A stretch of 50,533 bases of DNA from Coemansia sp. RSA 1804. Taxonomy: Eukaryota > Kickxellomycota > Kickxellomycetes > Kickxellales > Kickxellaceae. The stretch is from NCBI GenBank assembly GCA_027578815.1, contig JANBTH010000035.1:1-50533 (forward strand), given 5' to 3'. The notes beneath the pieces are model-generated. The model saw only the letters and a program-made list of their open reading frames with translations. It was not told where the DNA came from and did not search any database. This document shows positions 32,468 to 41,277 of this stretch, in pieces (position 1 is the first letter of the stretch; each line of letters opens with the position of its first letter). The translations under genes and the position numbers were made by a program.

Positions 32468-32716
32468 TTAACGGGTTATCCTTGGTGGCTTTTTGCGTGT
32501 TCCATTACTATTTTGTCTACCATGACATGTTCTACCAAATTTTTTTGGATTGATACCTCCACGTGTGATCACGTCACTTTCCGAGTCATCAGATTCAGAT
32601 TGGGTCTGCTCATGGGGCTGTACTTGACTTGAGGCATTCCTGGTATTTTTTGGAGCATTGCCTGCACCTTTGAACACTACTGTTTTACCACCTGCAGTTA
32701 CTGTCTTATCTGTCAT
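32468..32716 (-). CDS. Micro-gene B2, 82-residue protein of unknown function
   Basis: Copy 2 of family B. It starts MTDKTVTAGGKTVVFKGAGN, nearly identical to B1, keeps NASSQVQPHEQ and DDSESD, then GINPKKF and a basic Arg/Lys/Asn tail ending PPRITR. The N-terminal half is the most conserved and the tail drifts. No signal peptide or membrane helix. The conserved TATA is about 98 bp before the ATG at 32716, and the same 3' flank motif follows the stop. Orientation is the same as B1 and B3. Unknown function. Confidence 0.62.
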   Translation of the reverse strand: MTDKTVTAGGKTVVFKGAGNAPKNTRNASSQVQPHEQTQSESDDSESDVITRGGINPKKFGRTCHGRQNSNGTRKKPPRITR

Positions 32717-32813
32717 TATAAATGCTATTTAGTTTAATCTTTTATGCAAAAAATGCTAGAATATTTGAACAAGAAATATTCAGCATGTTCTATACCACTG
32801 GTTGCAACTGTCA

Positions 32814-32820
32814 TTTTATA
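32814..32820 (-). promoter_or_regulatory. TATA box, micro-gene B2
   Basis: TATAAAA on the minus strand, aligned with the B1 and B3 boxes. Confidence 0.55.
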
Positions 32821-33190
32821 GTATCATAAAAACATTATTATTGTACATTCATGGATAATACAACTAAACAAATTAATTTACAAGAGGACTTTATGCTTTT
32901 TAACAAGATAGATGGGGTATTAGGATGATAAATTAATTTATTAATTAATAAGAAATAAAGATTTGGGGCATTTCATTTAGCAAAAAATACATTGATAACT
33001 AGAAGTGGATATTTGTTGCTGCAAATGAGCTCTAATAACCCATTTACAGGCAATTATATTGAGTATTATCATTGTTAAACCCCAACATTGAGACAGCTGT
33101 GTTACCTTGTAGACTTTATGATAAGCTGTTTAAATTAAATCCAGTTACATATCTATTAATTTTTGCACTAGGAATGTCCAGTGGCTCAAG

Positions 33191-34079
33191 AAACTGCTGC
33201 AATGTTATTGCATTGTTTACTTTTATTACGAATATCTCTTGAACTGGCAATTAAAATAGACTATAGGTTTACATGTAGGTAGTGTTTAATTTTTTTCTAC
33301 CAGGAAATATAAAGCAGGCGTTTTTTCTTGATTGTTTGTAAAGTTATTGAATGTTAGAAATGAATGCGTCATTGCAACAGTATTTTGGCTAATGATAGAA
33401 AAATAGATCATTAAGAATATCTGATATTTTCTGTAACCCCTTCTGCTAAAAATTACAGCTGCAATAAGCTCAGACATTAGGCTAGTCAGTTAAAGTTTAT
33501 TCTTTTTTCTAAAAGTGGTCTAGGCATCTTGGATTTACACCCAAAGTTGACAGATACTACTTGGCGTATGCTTGTACAAATTAAATTTGTGTTGAAAGTC
33601 AAACAAATAATATTAAATATAATTTATGTTAGAAATCTGTATTAACTAGCAGCGTGTAGAAATGCCTACTTTTGTTAGCCATTTACATGCAACTATTGTA
33701 ACATGTTTTATATTGTTATCATCTTTGGACACAAAATTACTCTTTTCCATGCCATGCCAGTCTAGCGTAGCCATTAAATTGTCTTAAATAATATTTAATT
33801 AATGCGTAGAATTTTGTTTATTTAACTTGACTGACACATTATTTTTATGGCTTATAAGGCAGTTCCTAAATAAATATTAATTTAACATTATATATAATTG
33901 TACCACATACAAGTTAATTTTTGAGGTGTGAACTCCAGTATTTCATATCAAATTACGCCTGTCAAGATCTAATTTGTTATATTTAATTTTATTTAAGCAA
34001 TAATTGACACAAATGTATTACTCAAAGCAAAACAATATGTACTATCATTATCTATATTGCATAGTCTATTTCAATTACT
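33191..34079. other. AT-rich spacer, no convincing gene
   Basis: Between B units 2 and 3. A 63-codon minus-strand ORF at 33286-33477 starts with an ATG but shows no relatives here and no clear TATA at the usual distance, so I do not call it. Confidence 0.45.
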
Positions 34080-34283
34080 GGTTTAAGAGATATTTGCAAA
34101 AATCTGACAACTTGAACAACATTGCAACAGTTTTTGAGTCATTGTACTTTGATTTCTTTCACTTTGCATTCTGTAATATTTTTCTGCACCCTTCAGCCTA
34201 AAACGCCTGAGGACCAACCACGACAATAACTTTTAGTCCTTATCTTTTTATTTTAACCCATCAATACATAAGGTTAAACATTC

Positions 34284-34535
34284 TTAACGGAGTTTCCTCT
34301 GTGGCTGAGGAAGCTTCTCTCCTTTATTTTTTCTTCTATCATGACGTGTTAACCAAAATTTTCTTTGGTCAATACCCCCGCCTGTGTCTGTGTCACCTTC
34401 CGAGCCATCAGATTGAAATGACCACTGCTCTTGAGGCTGTGCTTGGCTTGAGGCGTTCCCAGCATTTTCTGAAGAATTGCCTGCCCCCTTGAATATAATT
34501 GTCTTACCTCCTGAAGATTTTACTATGTCTGTCAT
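34284..34535 (-). CDS. Micro-gene B3, 83-residue protein of unknown function
   Basis: Copy 3 of family B. It starts MTDIVKSSGGKTIIFKGAGN. The substitutions from B1/B2 (Val to Ile, Asp to Gly) are conservative. It keeps NASSQAQPQEQ and SEGD, and GIDQRKF in place of GINPKKF, then a basic tail rich in Arg, Lys and Gln. Same orientation and TATA placement as B1 and B2. All three frames are intact, unlike families A and D, suggesting that this family is the most active. Function unknown. Confidence 0.62.
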   Translation of the reverse strand: MTDIVKSSGGKTIIFKGAGNSSENAGNASSQAQPQEQWSFQSDGSEGDTDTGGGIDQRKFWLTRHDRRKNKGEKLPQPQRKLR

Positions 34536-34635
34536 TATAAGTATTATCTAGTTTAATCTTTTATGTGTAAAAAAACACTAAGATGTTTGAATATGAAATG
34601 CTCAATATGTTTTGTACCTCTGGCTGTAGGCGCTA

Positions 34636-34642
34636 ATTTATA
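34636..34642 (-). promoter_or_regulatory. TATA box, micro-gene B3
   Basis: TATAAAT on the minus strand about 100 bp before the ATG at 34535. Confidence 0.5.
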
Positions 34643-35060
34643 TTGTAATGAAAACATCATTACTGCACGCTCATAAATGATAGAACTAAAATAATAGATT
34701 ACAAGCGGATTCTATGTTCTTCAGCAAGATGGAAAGGGTATTAGGATACTAAATTAATTAATTAATAAAGGTATCTGTTTTGGAAGCGTTCTTTTTACTA
34801 AATGCAGAAAAAGACCAAAAGCAGATATCTGCCGTAGCAAATAAACCCTATCGACATTTTACAAGCAATTATATTAAATGCCGTCATTATACATGCTGGT
34901 ATTGCCCCAACGATATTTTTCAATCCAAATATGCGAATAATATATGGTAGAGTTGTTCGAATTAAATCTAGTTGTAAATCCATCGATTTTGCATTAAAAA
35001 TGTATCTGGCTTTGTTTTTTGGTTTAATTGAGTACCTAAGCTTTTAGCTAACTTTGCATT

Positions 35061-35561
35061 TTGTTATTGAATTTTGCATATTGCGACTCAAACAAGTTAG
35101 TGACTAGAATGACAGATATATCAACATTAGTTTCCTGGTGGTATTTGTTGTTTCATACAACACCGCAAGTGCAAACATAATAAGGCGTGTGTATTAACAA
35201 GGATTACGTCTTGTCAGTAAGCACACGAGCAGCTTGACATTTACGACTTTTCCTCTACAATATGACGATATTCTGACCCTTAATCTGTCACGGCCAGCGG
35301 TTGATCCGATTTGACTTTCATCCGTTATCAAGATCATTGCTGATCAAAACGTGATTTGATTTTCTAACCCCACAGGTCTCACTAAAATGCATCTGCTGAG
35401 CAAAATTGATCTGGTTCTGGACAAGGGAAGGCCAAGCGCCAGCCATTAAATGCAATCACTTTTATTTACTTTCTTGTAATTATTGTTCGTCACGAATCTT
35501 TGTCTCTCTTTATCTTTCTTGCATATAAAACTATAAAAAGGAGCTCCAGAATCAAGCCAAA
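35061..35561. other. Intergenic region with NDUFA13 promoter
   Basis: No gene is seen. A TATAAAA lies near 35524, about 38 bp before the NDUFA13 start codon, which would give a very short leader if used. Confidence 0.45.
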
Positions 35562-35984
35562 ATGAGCAACCCGGGAGGAGCAGCAGCAGCACCAATCCAG
35601 GATCTGCCACCGAAAGGCGGCTTCAAGGCGATTTACTACGAACGCCGACTTCCAAAGAAAGGACCCACAGGAATAGTAATGCTGGGAACGTGTGCGGGAA
35701 TAATGGCGTACGGGTGGTACAAATTATACTTGGGACTGGATGAGCGTCGCGAATTGGAAAGGGAGAAAATATGGTCGCGGATCCACATTACGCCTTTACT
35801 ATTGGCCGAATCCGACAGAGATGAGTATCGTCGCAAGTGTGCGGCGCTTGAAAGGGAAAAGCAAATCATGAAGGATGTGCCTGGCTGGGAGGTCGGCAAA
35901 AGCGTGTATAATGGCAATAGATACGTGCCCGACGTTATCGCCAACGTTCCTATTCATCAACAGCCGGGATTTAAAGATAACTAG
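35562..35984 (+). CDS. NDUFA13: Mitochondrial complex I subunit NDUFA13 (GRIM-19/B16.6)
   Basis: A 140-residue accessory subunit of NADH:ubiquinone oxidoreductase, close to the 144 residues of the human protein. The conserved opening is QDLPPKGGFKAIYYERRLPK; one transmembrane helix covers about residues 35-58 (GIVMLGTCAGIMAYGWYKLY). The matrix-distal part keeps ITPLLLAESDR and the hallmark IMKDVPGWEVGKSVY (about 103-118) and RYVPDV. It sits in the inner mitochondrial membrane and supports assembly and potential. Its presence means the organism retains respiratory complex I, which many budding yeasts lack. It is intronless and starts at an ATG in good context (GCCAAAATG). Confidence 0.95.
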   Translation: MSNPGGAAAAPIQDLPPKGGFKAIYYERRLPKKGPTGIVMLGTCAGIMAYGWYKLYLGLDERRELEREKIWSRIHITPLLLAESDRDEYRRKCAALEREKQIMKDVPGWEVGKSVYNGNRYVPDVIANVPIHQQPGFKDN

Positions 35985-36078
35985 GCAGGGCGTTTCGTTT
36001 TCCTCATTGTTCCCTTTATTGTTTCTTTCATTTTTTTACTGGTATATTAGATATGGTTAAACACAAACTTAAAGAGGA

Positions 36079-36885
36079 TTAAGGCAACATGTGAGGGCAA
36101 AGTTTCTTTGTGCATGCAATCTTGCCATCCTTCAAACAGCGGCAATCGTTGCACTCGCGTTTAAAGTCAGCGCTGCCACCGTTGGCGTGGACACACTGCT
36201 CGTAGCTGTCGTAATCAGCCGGCAGCGGATGAGTTGGCTGCGCTGAAGGATGCGTGTACGAGGTGGATGTGGGAGTCGGACACAGCATCAGCGTACACAC
36301 GACTGTGCCTTCACTTGAGCACGCACACGAGTTGCAGTCGTCCTTGAACGACGTCTTGCCGCCATGCGCCTTGACGCAGTCGCCAAACGATCCGAATACC
36401 TTGACTACTCGCATGTCGTGCTGGCTCTGACTAGAGTCTCGTCTGCGTAGTTCCTCAATGGTCAGTGCTGCCGGTTGTAATGGCGATGGCAATGGTGACT
36501 GGGTGTTTTTGGTGCCTACTTGATCTGCAGAGCATGTTGTGCGCACACATCCAACGCGCTGTGTGTCGGGCAGACAGAAGCAGCTGCTGCACTCTGGTTT
36601 ATCAGTGGAATCCGGCGAATTGCTGCTAGTTGACACCGTCCAGCGGCTAAGGCCGTTGTGCGCCATTTGGCAGAGCAAAAAGTTGGTGCTATGCGTGTCC
36701 TGGCCAACCAGACTTGGCATGCGTGTAAACCATATTGGTCCGCCACCACTGCTATGGCTGTCATGAATTCCATTTATTGGCATTGTTGCTGTCCTGTTGA
36801 TCTGCAGCGGAATGCCTTGAGCATAGTTGCTTATGAAGTCCAAAACAAAAAACACAGCTATAAACAAACTATATTGAGACGGCAT
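36079..36885 (-). CDS. Secreted pacifastin-like (serine protease inhibitor-like) protein
   Basis: A 268-residue protein with a signal peptide (residues 1 to about 23, core LFIAVFFVLDFI). It has two clear six-Cys modules: Cys170, 184, 187, 189, 197, 202 and Cys231, 245, 248, 250, 258, 263. Each follows C-x13-C-N-x-C-x-C-x7-C-T-x3-C, with DCNSCAC and ECNDCRC cores as in pacifastin light-chain domains. A third, degenerate module includes Cys99, 102, 104, 113 and 118. Known pacifastin domains inhibit trypsin/chymotrypsin-like proteases, mostly in arthropods. The first Cys gap is slightly longer than usual, so the relation is likely but not certain. The first ATG, 36885, gives the signal peptide. 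Convergent with NDUFA13. Confidence 0.7.
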   Translation of the reverse strand: MPSQYSLFIAVFFVLDFISNYAQGIPLQINRTATMPINGIHDSHSSGGGPIWFTRMPSLVGQDTHSTNFLLCQMAHNGLSRWTVSTSSNSPDSTDKPECSSCFCLPDTQRVGCVRTTCSADQVGTKNTQSPLPSPLQPAALTIEELRRRDSSQSQHDMRVVKVFGSFGDCVKAHGGKTSFKDDCNSCACSSEGTVVCTLMLCPTPTSTSYTHPSAQPTHPLPADYDSYEQCVHANGGSADFKRECNDCRCLKDGKIACTKKLCPHMLP

Positions 36886-37115
36886 TGTTATATTTTTGCT
36901 GGTCTGCAAAAGGTTACTTGTCACTTGTGTTGAAAAAGGAGCAAAACAATGGATGGAGGAAAGAAGGAAGAATGCTGAAAACAATATGGCAATTTGTGGA
37001 TCACAACTGATTTCTCTCCCCTTTATTTAAATATGCATGCTGTCAAGCAGGTAGATGAGGCACATTCAATTTTAGTGAAGAGTAACTTTTTTTTGCAACA
37101 AGCTCTGATGTCATT
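36886..37115. other. Short intergenic region
   Basis: Upstream region of the pacifastin-like gene. No other feature is seen. Confidence 0.4.
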
Positions 37116-37380
37116 TTACAATTCTTCAGCTCTCTTTTTTGCCTCGTACGCAATCTCACCCTGAGCAATAAATGAAGCCACCAGCTCTGTCATCATTCTT
37201 TGTCCATCCCCCAAAATTGTACATTCTTGCGAGGCGAATATGCCATTCTAAAAATAAAACAAAACAAAATAAAAGTAATGTACTGTACTAGCGGCTACCA
37301 CTGAACCCACCTCACGAGATCAATTCTCGCAAGAATAATCCGTAGTTGGGTGTAGACGCCTTGGATATTCACAACACATT
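37116..37380 (-). pseudogene. Remnant or partial two-exon gene
   Basis: The terminal exon at 37116-37247 codes 43 residues (including GDGQRMMTELVASF and a charged end, AYEAKKRAEEL) before TAA. A 68-nt intron (37248-37315, GTGAGG...TTTTTAG) would join it in frame to an upstream exon reading NIQGVYTQLRIILARIDL. The amphipathic, non-repetitive composition looks like real protein. The frame continues upstream to a TGA without any ATG, and from about 37405 the DNA belongs to the duplicated C unit. So the 5' end is probably lost or lies in an exon I cannot find. I do not recognise the family. Confidence 0.35.
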
Positions 37381-37924
37381 GACATAGGCATAAAATTGTA
37401 CACCCAATACCAAATGTTGATATACTAGAAGATGGCTGCCGTTTACTTGGTTTGTTGACCACACAAAAACATCATCTCTGACATGGCGCAAACAACATTG
37501 CCACTTGGTATAAATCTGCTATACTCTTATGCTGACCTTATTTACGTTAATGCTAACTCTTTTCTAAAGTATAATAGTTGTCCAAGCTTTAAAAGCAAAG
37601 AAAATGGCTTTAATATTATGTGACACATCAGCGCAGAATATCCGACAAAAATACTTTGGACATTGCATCGACAATTGAATAAAAAGACATTTTCATTTAA
37701 TTGCTTCTTAATTTTTCTTCCTTTTCTGCATAATAAAAATATTCTTGCAATGCAATTATTTAATAAAATATCCTAAAAGATATAATAGAAAATGTGCTTC
37801 ATTCATCCCCCATTGCCCCCAAAATGCTTCTTTTGAAAGTAAATGAACAAGAGCATTTAGTTTCCGAAATTGTTACTATAAAAAATGACAATGATTTCCA
37901 ATTAGTTGATGCCATCCTTGAAGA

Positions 37925-37932
37925 TATATAAA
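37925..37932 (+). promoter_or_regulatory. TATA box, micro-gene C1
   Basis: TATATAAA lies 164 bp before the ATG at 38089. Confidence 0.55.
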
Positions 37933-38088
37933 CGCCAGCATTTAGCAGACGTACCCTGCCTCTTTTCTTTAATAGCAAGAATTTCCAACACAGAACAACT
38001 TTTTCTCCATCTTCTTTTTTTAATTAATTAGAATTAACTGATATTACCGTTATTTATATTCTCGTATATAACAACTCAATAAAAAATA

Positions 38089-38295
38089 ATGAGCGCACAA
38101 GAGAGTGACCAAAACGAAATGCTTCAATTATCTAGAGGTCTCGGTGTCCATTATGTGTATAAAGCAGGTAGCAATGGAACATTTAATGTGTACAAAACAA
38201 ATGGGAATTGTGAAATAATTGGCGGTCCCGTAAGGACTGGTCTTTCACAAAATCAGGCTCTTATACTTGATGGAATATCGGCACGGAAGAGCTGA
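38089..38295 (+). CDS. Micro-gene C1, 68-residue protein of unknown function
   Basis: Intact copy of a two-member tandem family. A polar start (MSAQESDQNEM) is followed by an alternating aromatic segment (VHYVYKAGSNGTFNVYKTN, about 20-38). The highly conserved CEIIGGPVRT leads into a helix NQALILDGISARK. The second half is almost identical to C2. The layout (paired strands, then a helix ending about ten residues from the C-terminus) resembles family A of the other island, whose helix ends LDLCGKHN, but similarity is low. No signal peptide or membrane span. It has a TATA box and an A-rich ATG context. Function unknown. Confidence 0.62.
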   Translation: MSAQESDQNEMLQLSRGLGVHYVYKAGSNGTFNVYKTNGNCEIIGGPVRTGLSQNQALILDGISARKS

Positions 38296-38300
38296 TAATA

Positions 38301-38916
38301 TAATATTTGCATTTCCAATGTTGTGCCAATTTAGTGTTTGGATTGAGAACGGTTGGAACAAGACACAATAAAGTTAATATTTTGATATTGATGTCAATTA
38401 GATTAGCAATAGTGACGCTTTTTAGCTAATAAGTTAGTTTTTACATTGCTCACTTGTGTTTTACGGTCATTTTGTTAGAATAGTTAGTACATATAAGAGT
38501 GTGCAATAAAAATTTATTAATTTTGGTTGTCAGGCTTTCTAATTTATCTTTTCAAATATTTCTAAAAGGAAATAGCCAAAATGTTACTGTATTTTTGCAA
38601 AAAATAAGATTTCAATAAAAATTTCATTATGTATTTCAAATAAAAAATATGAGTCAATTACATAGCATATTTGCAGTACATAGAAGGCGTCGTTTACGTG
38701 TAGGCAGAAAATCTGGCAGCATTGGTCTTTGTTGATTATGCTTTGCAAATGACTAAACAAAAATGATATGCAGCTAAAACTAAAGCTATAAAATATTCCT
38801 TGGAAGAGATATCTTTTTATTCAGATAATTGATTTTTCTTACAAACATGTAGAAAACGGCACATGTAATTTTTTAACAATATTACATTAATAAAAACACT
38901 CAGAAGTTTGAACTTA
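38301..38916. other. AT-rich spacer, no gene seen
   Basis: Between the two C units; no ORF of note. Confidence 0.5.
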
Positions 38917-39510
38917 TTACCACATGTTGATATACTAGAAAATAATTACTCTCTTATTTTGGCTGTGGTTTCTACATTTATAACACTCTTCCGACCACCC
39001 GCAAACGTTATCTCTGATATGGTGCAAACAATATTGCCATATAATGCGAGTTGGTTACATTTTTATTCTGAAGTTGTCCACTTTAATGCCAGCTCTTTTT
39101 TAAGCGTAATAGTTGTCCAAGCTTAAAGGTAAAAAGAATGGTTTTAATATTATGTGGCACATCAGCGCAGAATATTCGACAGAAATGCTTATTCGGACTT
39201 TTTCTTGTCATTTGGACAACGTATCGACAGTTTAATAGCAGATATTTCTGTTTAATTAACTGCTAGCCTTCTTTTTGAATGATAAAAGAGACGAAATATT
39301 ATTCTTACGCAATTCAATAATTAAGTAAAAGTTTCTACATTCATTTCAATTACACAATAATGCAGATGATCAGGGAAAATGACTGCTTTACTCATTCCCC
39401 ATCGCCCCAAAATGCTTTTTTTAAGCAAATGAATTAGCATTTTTTTAGTTTTCGAAATTGCTGTTACGAAAAAGTGACGATTTTTAATTAATTGTAGCCA
39501 ACCTTGAAAG

Positions 39511-39517
39511 TATATAG
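39511..39517 (+). promoter_or_regulatory. TATA-like box, micro-gene C2
   Basis: TATATAG lies 151 bp before the ATG at 39662, aligned with the C1 box. Confidence 0.45.
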
Positions 39518-39661
39518 ACTCAAGTATTTGGAAGATGTGTTCTGGGTTTTCTCCAGCAGTAAAGATTTTCCAACTGAATATTTTCCTCTTCCCTCCTCTT
39601 TTAATTCACTAGAATCATTGGATATTCGCATTTTTATCCTCGCATATAACAACTTTGAAAA

Positions 39662-39883
39662 ATGAGCACACAAGATGAGAAAGACAAAAATGAAATGCAA
39701 AAATTATCTAGTAAACTCGGTGTTTTCTATAAATATGAAAGCAATGACAATGGATTATATACTGTGTATAAAACTAATAAACATTGTGAAATAATTGGCG
39801 GTCCCGTAAGAACTGATCTTTCGAAAAATCAGGCTCTTATGCTTGATGGAATATCGGCACGGAATGGTGGATCTGCTGTATAG
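39662..39883 (+). CDS. Micro-gene C2, 73-residue protein of unknown function
   Basis: Second intact C copy. It starts MSTQDEKDKNEM, has the variable segment VFYKYESNDNGLYTVYKTN, then the invariant CEIIGGPVRT and NQALMLDGISAR, and five extra residues at the end. N-terminal changes relative to C1 are mostly replacements that keep charge and aromatic pattern, whereas the second half hardly changes, as expected for a selected domain. Same strand as C1. Convergent with the coiled-coil gene about 390 bp downstream. Unknown function. Confidence 0.62.
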   Translation: MSTQDEKDKNEMQKLSSKLGVFYKYESNDNGLYTVYKTNKHCEIIGGPVRTDLSKNQALMLDGISARNGGSAV

Positions 39884-39885
39884 GT

Positions 39886-40272
39886 GAACACTGTTCTGAT
39901 TGTTTAAATTTTAATGTGGTAGATTAGTATTAACATAATGGTTTTATTTAAGTTCCAAATATAAACTGCTTATTCTAAAAGTTGATAGAATTTTCAGACA
40001 TTTTTAAAAAGAATCCCACAAGCAATTAATATTCTGGCATTGTATTACAAACTATGCAAGACAGTCAATATGTTGGAAATGTAAGAATGTGTTACTAATA
40101 ATGTACAAAATACATACTTTAGTACTGAGGTAATCTTTTCACATTTCGGTAATATTATCTATACTAAAGTTTCTCCATTGATTTTAAGAGGTATTCTAGT
40201 TTACTTTATCTCTATACTTGAGATTATAATCTACATACATTTCATACACACGAACACACACAAATAAAAAGA
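39886..40272. other. Convergent spacer, no gene seen
   Basis: AT-rich 3' flank of micro-gene C2 and of the coiled-coil gene. Confidence 0.5.
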
Positions 40273-41277
40273 CTACAAGGAACTATTGATACGACTGCCA
40301 TCGCTAGATGTTGACTCGTCGCCCGCAGATTCAAACACCATTGCCTCAGACTCCGACGACAAAGACAGTCTAATAGCAGAGGCAGCGTTACCAAGAGCGT
40401 GTTTCAAATCGACGTTTTCAGACTTTAGCCGGTGATTAAGAGATTTCTCAGACTCCAGCAGCTCCCGGTACCTGTCCTGGACCCCCGAGATCTCAAGATG
40501 TCGCTCAAAGGCAGCGGATCTCAGCGCACCCAGCGCCATCGCCAACGTCGATTCGTATTCCTTCGACATTAGCTGCTGGTCCTTGAGCGCGCCTATAAGC
40601 TTTTGCACATCGGTTCGGAGTTCCTGGTTCTCCGTTTCCAGTTTCTCCTCCCGTGCCGTCGCCGCAATATCGAGGTCCAATGCACCCAGCGTGGTTTGTG
40701 TCTGGGCATCCTCTTTCGATGGCACGACGTCAAGTGGCAATGGTGTGGATTGGCCGGTGTTGTTCGGTGGCGTATGGAACGCAGTGTCTGAGGATATCGA
40801 TGACGACATTGCAACAACTGACCCATCAACGTCACCGCCGTTCTCCTTTGTCGCAGTAACGGCTGGCTCAGCAACGGCGACATCAATTGCAGCCGACGAA
40901 GGAAAAGCCAATTCGTCTGCACCTCGCCCAGACGCTTCGTCTTCGGCCCTGGTGACGCGTGTTTGCAGAGTGCTAAACTTTTCAGACAGCACCTCAGCCG
41001 TACGCCGGTTGCTTCTGTTAAGGTCACCGAGCTCGTTAAGCAGGTTGTATATCGTGTTCATTGCTGTCTCGCTGTCGATATCGTCGGCATCGGACAGCGA
41101 CCCGGTGGACGACGATGTGTCGTCTGCTGTGGGTTCCATCCGTTTGGACGATTTGGAGTCCGTTTTTCTTACAGTTGTGTCTTCATTGCTGGCCTGTGCA
41201 AGCATTGCTTTCAGGTCGCGCATGGTGTCTAGTCCGCGCTGTGACCGGCCGATAGTTGCAGTATGCGACACGTCCAT
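40273..41277 (-). CDS. Coiled-coil protein of unknown function
   Basis: A 334-residue intronless gene starting MDVSHTATIGRSQRGL at the first ATG. Two helical regions are predicted by eye: about 70-115 (MNTIYNLLNELGDLNRSNRR and onward) and a long coiled coil at about 205-310 with heptad-like Leu/Glu spacing (EEKLETENQELRTDVQKLI). They are separated by an acidic Ser/Thr/Pro linker. The tail is Ser/Asp/Glu-rich. The arrangement suits a cytoskeletal or spindle-pole scaffold or a dimeric adaptor, but I cannot place it in a family. It diverges from HEM3 with 583 bp between starts. Confidence 0.75.
   Translation of the reverse strand: MDVSHTATIGRSQRGLDTMRDLKAMLAQASNEDTTVRKTDSKSSKRMEPTADDTSSSTGSLSDADDIDSETAMNTIYNLLNELGDLNRSNRRTAEVLSEKFSTLQTRVTRAEDEASGRGADELAFPSSAAIDVAVAEPAVTATKENGGDVDGSVVAMSSSISSDTAFHTPPNNTGQSTPLPLDVVPSKEDAQTQTTLGALDLDIAATAREEKLETENQELRTDVQKLIGALKDQQLMSKEYESTLAMALGALRSAAFERHLEISGVQDRYRELLESEKSLNHRLKSENVDLKHALGNAASAIRLSLSSESEAMVFESAGDESTSSDGSRINSSL

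Larger units (their letters stand above)
32030..33190 (-). repeat. B-family repeat unit 2
   Basis: Second B copy. The spacing of downstream motif, gene, TATA and the GTGGATATTTGTTGCTGCAA segment matches unit 3 closely and lacks the hairpin block of unit 1. Confidence 0.8.
34080..35060 (-). repeat. B-family repeat unit 3
   Basis: Third B copy. It shares the post-stop motif ATTCTTAACGG, the TATA region and a long upstream block with unit 2 up to about 35010 (GCATTAAAAATGTATCTGG versus GCACTAGGAATGTCCAGTGG). Confidence 0.8.
37405..38300 (+). repeat. C-family repeat unit 1
   Basis: Direct duplicate of 38917-39885, beginning at ATGTTGATATACTAGAA and sharing ATAGTTGTCCAAGCTT, CACATCAGCGCAGAATAT and the gene. 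The copies are 1.5 kb apart and moderately diverged. Confidence 0.85.
38917..39885 (+). repeat. C-family repeat unit 2
   Basis: Second C copy, starting ATGTTGATATACTAGAAAAT and following unit 1 through the upstream block, TATA region and gene, with a few short insertions such as one near 39200. Confidence 0.85.

Noticed and set aside
33286..33477. Minus-strand ORF of 63 codons between B units 2 and 3
   Set aside because: No second copy, no aligned TATA, and composition as expected from AT-rich DNA.
14972..40272. CRISPR array or prokaryotic mobile island
   Set aside because: The repeats are long, diverged segmental duplications with eukaryotic genes around them, not short identical repeats with spacers.
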